Below are positions 62,339-64,000 of a DNA stretch of 64,000 nt, piece by piece. Made by a program: the position numbers and the translations under genes. Source of the stretch: Phlebiopsis flavidoalba (lineage: Eukaryota > Basidiomycota > Agaricomycetes > Polyporales > Phanerochaetaceae); contig JAOCPU010000031.1 of assembly GCA_035772785.1 (NCBI GenBank), forward strand, positions 62,001 to 126,000, given 5' to 3'. Below the pieces are notes generated by a model. It searched no databases, was not told the origin of the DNA, and saw only the letters and a program-made list of their open reading frames with translations. Each line of letters begins with the position of its first letter. Within the stretch, counting starts at the first letter, position 1.

Positions 62339-63041
62339 TGTTCGTGCAGCTTGGAATAGCAAGAAGGAATTGTGTGTTGTCTGGGTTCGGCTGTGCGAGA
62401 AGGAGGGGTGGTGGTGGTGAAAGACAAGTTTGGAGGCGCCCGGTGCCGCAGCGATGCGTGCGCTTTCGGCTGGATTCGTAGTCGTTCCGCGATGACTTGG
62501 AGGGGGCGATAAAGCGACCCACCCAGACCAACAACGCCTCCCTTTTATTCTCGAATTCTCAATCTTCTTTTGAAAGGACCTGCGTATTGTGCGGCTGTCG
62601 TCAACCAGGGTGACACTCAACGCTATGCGATTCGACATTTCTATAAAAGGCAATCTCCGACATGTCCCACCGCAAAAGCGTTCAACCAACCGTGAGACAC
62701 CTCTACTCTGACAGGTCACCTTAAAGCTGTGAATTGTATACTTTTGCTAGCCGGTTCCCGTTGAGGGGCTCTTACAGGCTTTTGTGCGACACCGCGTACG
62801 TACTCAATGCGGAGGGGCTCCGGGTCCTTGTCATTGTGTTCTCGTCATGATGCGCAGCCCTAGCGTTTTCTGCACAAGTTTGCCACGAATACGCATAGTT
62901 TCAAATAGTATGTTTCAAGCCCTCGAGCAAGTACACGCACTGAATCTATAGCTACAACCATTCGAATGAAATATCTTGTCGTAACTCACGTGGAATTCTA
63001 GGATAGCTGCCCATTTAATCGTTCGATTCAGATCTAAGTGG
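62339..63041. other. Promoter side of the bZIP gene
   Basis: The minus strand just upstream of the start (62345-62560) is C/T- and CCACCACC-rich, as in fungal leaders. Nothing else is recognised up to the TIR element. Confidence 0.45.
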
Positions 63042-63043
63042 TA

Positions 63044-63727
63044 CAGTGTAGGACCGGTCCTTGAGACACCCATTTGAAAATATTATGTGGGCGTTGTAAA
63101 AAAGCAAATCTATTCAATTTTTTTGGACAGTAATTGGGTTTAATACATTCAAGGTTGCTCAAATATTTATAGAAGGATATAACTACATTCATGTGAGCCA
63201 TTGCGATGCCGAACAGAATGGTGGAGGCGCCAGCCCCACCACTCCTTGAGACACCCACGAAAGGATATCAATCACTGATGAAATGCCCTAAAAGGACTCT
63301 CATCACGTCGCTTGAGCTGTGGCGCGTCGGTGGGCGCTAATTCGATACCTCTCTCGTCGTGCTGAGCTCACGCACCGGGCACTCGGTAGCCCGTTTTTCT
63401 ACCATGTAAATCACAAATATTTGGATGTGTTGTAGCACATATGTAATATCAGTATGAGTACCGGAGCTTTCCGAGGCCATGGGCGCGCGACACTGTCTTG
63501 CGTGAAAAATCATATCATTTCTTGGGATGAGACGCAAAAACCACCTTTTGGTGGACTACTCACACCGTGCTCAGTCTGGTCCCTTTAAAAGTTGTATACC
63601 ACTGGCTCAATCGAGATGAGTGATATTAGTCATTTTTTTCGCGATTTATTGTGTGCTGTATCAGCCCTTGGTATGGGTGTGGGGTGTCTCAAGGAGTGGG
63701 GGTGTCTCAAGGACCGGTCCTACACTG
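63044..63727. mobile_element. Tc1/mariner-like non-autonomous element (MITE) with 28-base TIRs
   Basis: Perfect 28-base terminal inverted repeats at 63044-63071 and 63700-63727 begin CAGTGTAGGACCGGTCC and end TTGAGACACCC. Each is flanked by TA (63042-63043 and 63728-63729), the target duplication of Tc1/mariner/pogo elements. The TIR contains the perfect palindrome GGACCGGTCC. The 684-base interior has only short frames (74 codons at 63034-63258 on the minus strand) and no transposase, so it must be mobilised in trans if at all. A second, internal inverted pair with the same GAGACACCC core is present at 63239-63256 and 63682-63699. The perfect TIR identity suggests recent activity. Confidence 0.85.
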
Positions 63728-63735
63728 TAGGTTAG

Positions 63736-64000
63736 AAAACCGCACGCGTAGCATTGTTGATACTTCAGCGCTCGCTATCTTCAACTCATGTGGCGTTAGG
63801 TTTTGCTCTATTGGGACCTTCATTGAGACCGGAAGGATACCACATGTGTATACTACTCAGTGCCTTGGAGAAGGAGAAGCCCCTCGAATTCCTGTCTTCT
63901 CCTTGGATTGACTTGCTACTTCGCACTTCCATAGACTTGAAGCTGTGCGAGAACCACCACCAAGGCAATCCCGTACTATGGTTACATGTCGCCGATCTGG
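63736..64000 (+). other. Open frame running off the right edge
   Basis: From 63736 one frame stays open to the window end (88 codons): VALGFALLGPSLRPEGYHMC, SSPWIDLLLRTSIDLKLCEN, HHQGNPVLWLHVADL. The piece LxSxPWIDL resembles a leucine-repeat segment of F-box copy B (near 33535), so a further F-box-type gene may start here. This is weak. Confidence 0.2.

Noticed and set aside
1..64000. CRISPR arrays, bacterial-type operons, riboswitches or toxin-antitoxin pairs
   Set aside because: No regularly spaced repeats were seen, and the gene structure is clearly fungal with spliceosomal introns.
1..64000. Repeat-induced point mutation as the cause of the broken frames
   Set aside because: The defects are mostly single-base insertions and losses in single-copy genes, not C-to-T changes in repeats.

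Overview
The window looks like a piece of a basidiomycete (Agaricomycete-type) nuclear genome. The evidence is short exons split by 50-60 base GT..AG introns, many with a CTAAC/CTAAT-like branch site; class I hydrophobins; an expanded F-box/LRR family of the mushroom type; and housekeeping proteins (HMG-CoA reductase, calcineurin A, eIF4E, a ChAPs/exomer protein) whose residues match basidiomycete forms best. No bacterial, viral or organellar genes were seen.

Layout. 0-2.5 kb: no protein gene, but a small tRNA-like Pol III unit. 2.5-7.25 kb (+): HMG-CoA reductase. 8.2-9.6 kb (+): an F-box/LRR gene whose near twin lies inverted at 33.0-34.4 kb. 10-14.6 kb: nothing recognised. 14.65-16.1 kb (+): an unrecognised spliced gene. 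18.8-20.8 kb (-): a bHLH transcription factor. 21-27.4 kb: low-complexity and unrecognised sequence. 27.4-38.3 kb: F-box/LRR genes on the minus strand, interrupted by a ChAPs (exomer, chitin-synthase trafficking) gene at 29.6-32.5 kb (+). 38.8-41.35 kb (-): calcineurin A. 43.2-48.4 kb (+): a WW-domain, proline-rich gene. 49.7-50.7 kb (+): an eIF4E-family protein. 52.5 kb: a probable Ty3/gypsy integrase scrap. 54.2 and 57.0 kb (+): two tandem class I hydrophobins with matched TATA promoters. 58.6-59.8 kb (+): a Pro/Tyr-rich unknown. 60.3-62.3 kb (-): a MeaB-like bZIP factor. 63.0-63.7 kb: a 684-base TIR element with TA target duplications.

The genes are mostly unrelated housekeeping and lineage-specific loci; I see no operon-like cooperation. 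The broadest observation is technical or evolutionary: almost every conserved gene can be read only by stepping over single-base insertions or losses, although splice sites and substitutions look normal. Long C runs also sit inside conserved protein blocks. This fits an unpolished long-read assembly better than real decay, and it explains why intact reading frames are so short. CDS limits below are therefore gene spans with introns and unresolved frame changes, not clean open frames. I did not find a convincing new multi-gene system; the best candidates for new biology are the TIR element, the Pol III unit and a hairpin cluster at 55.3 kb.
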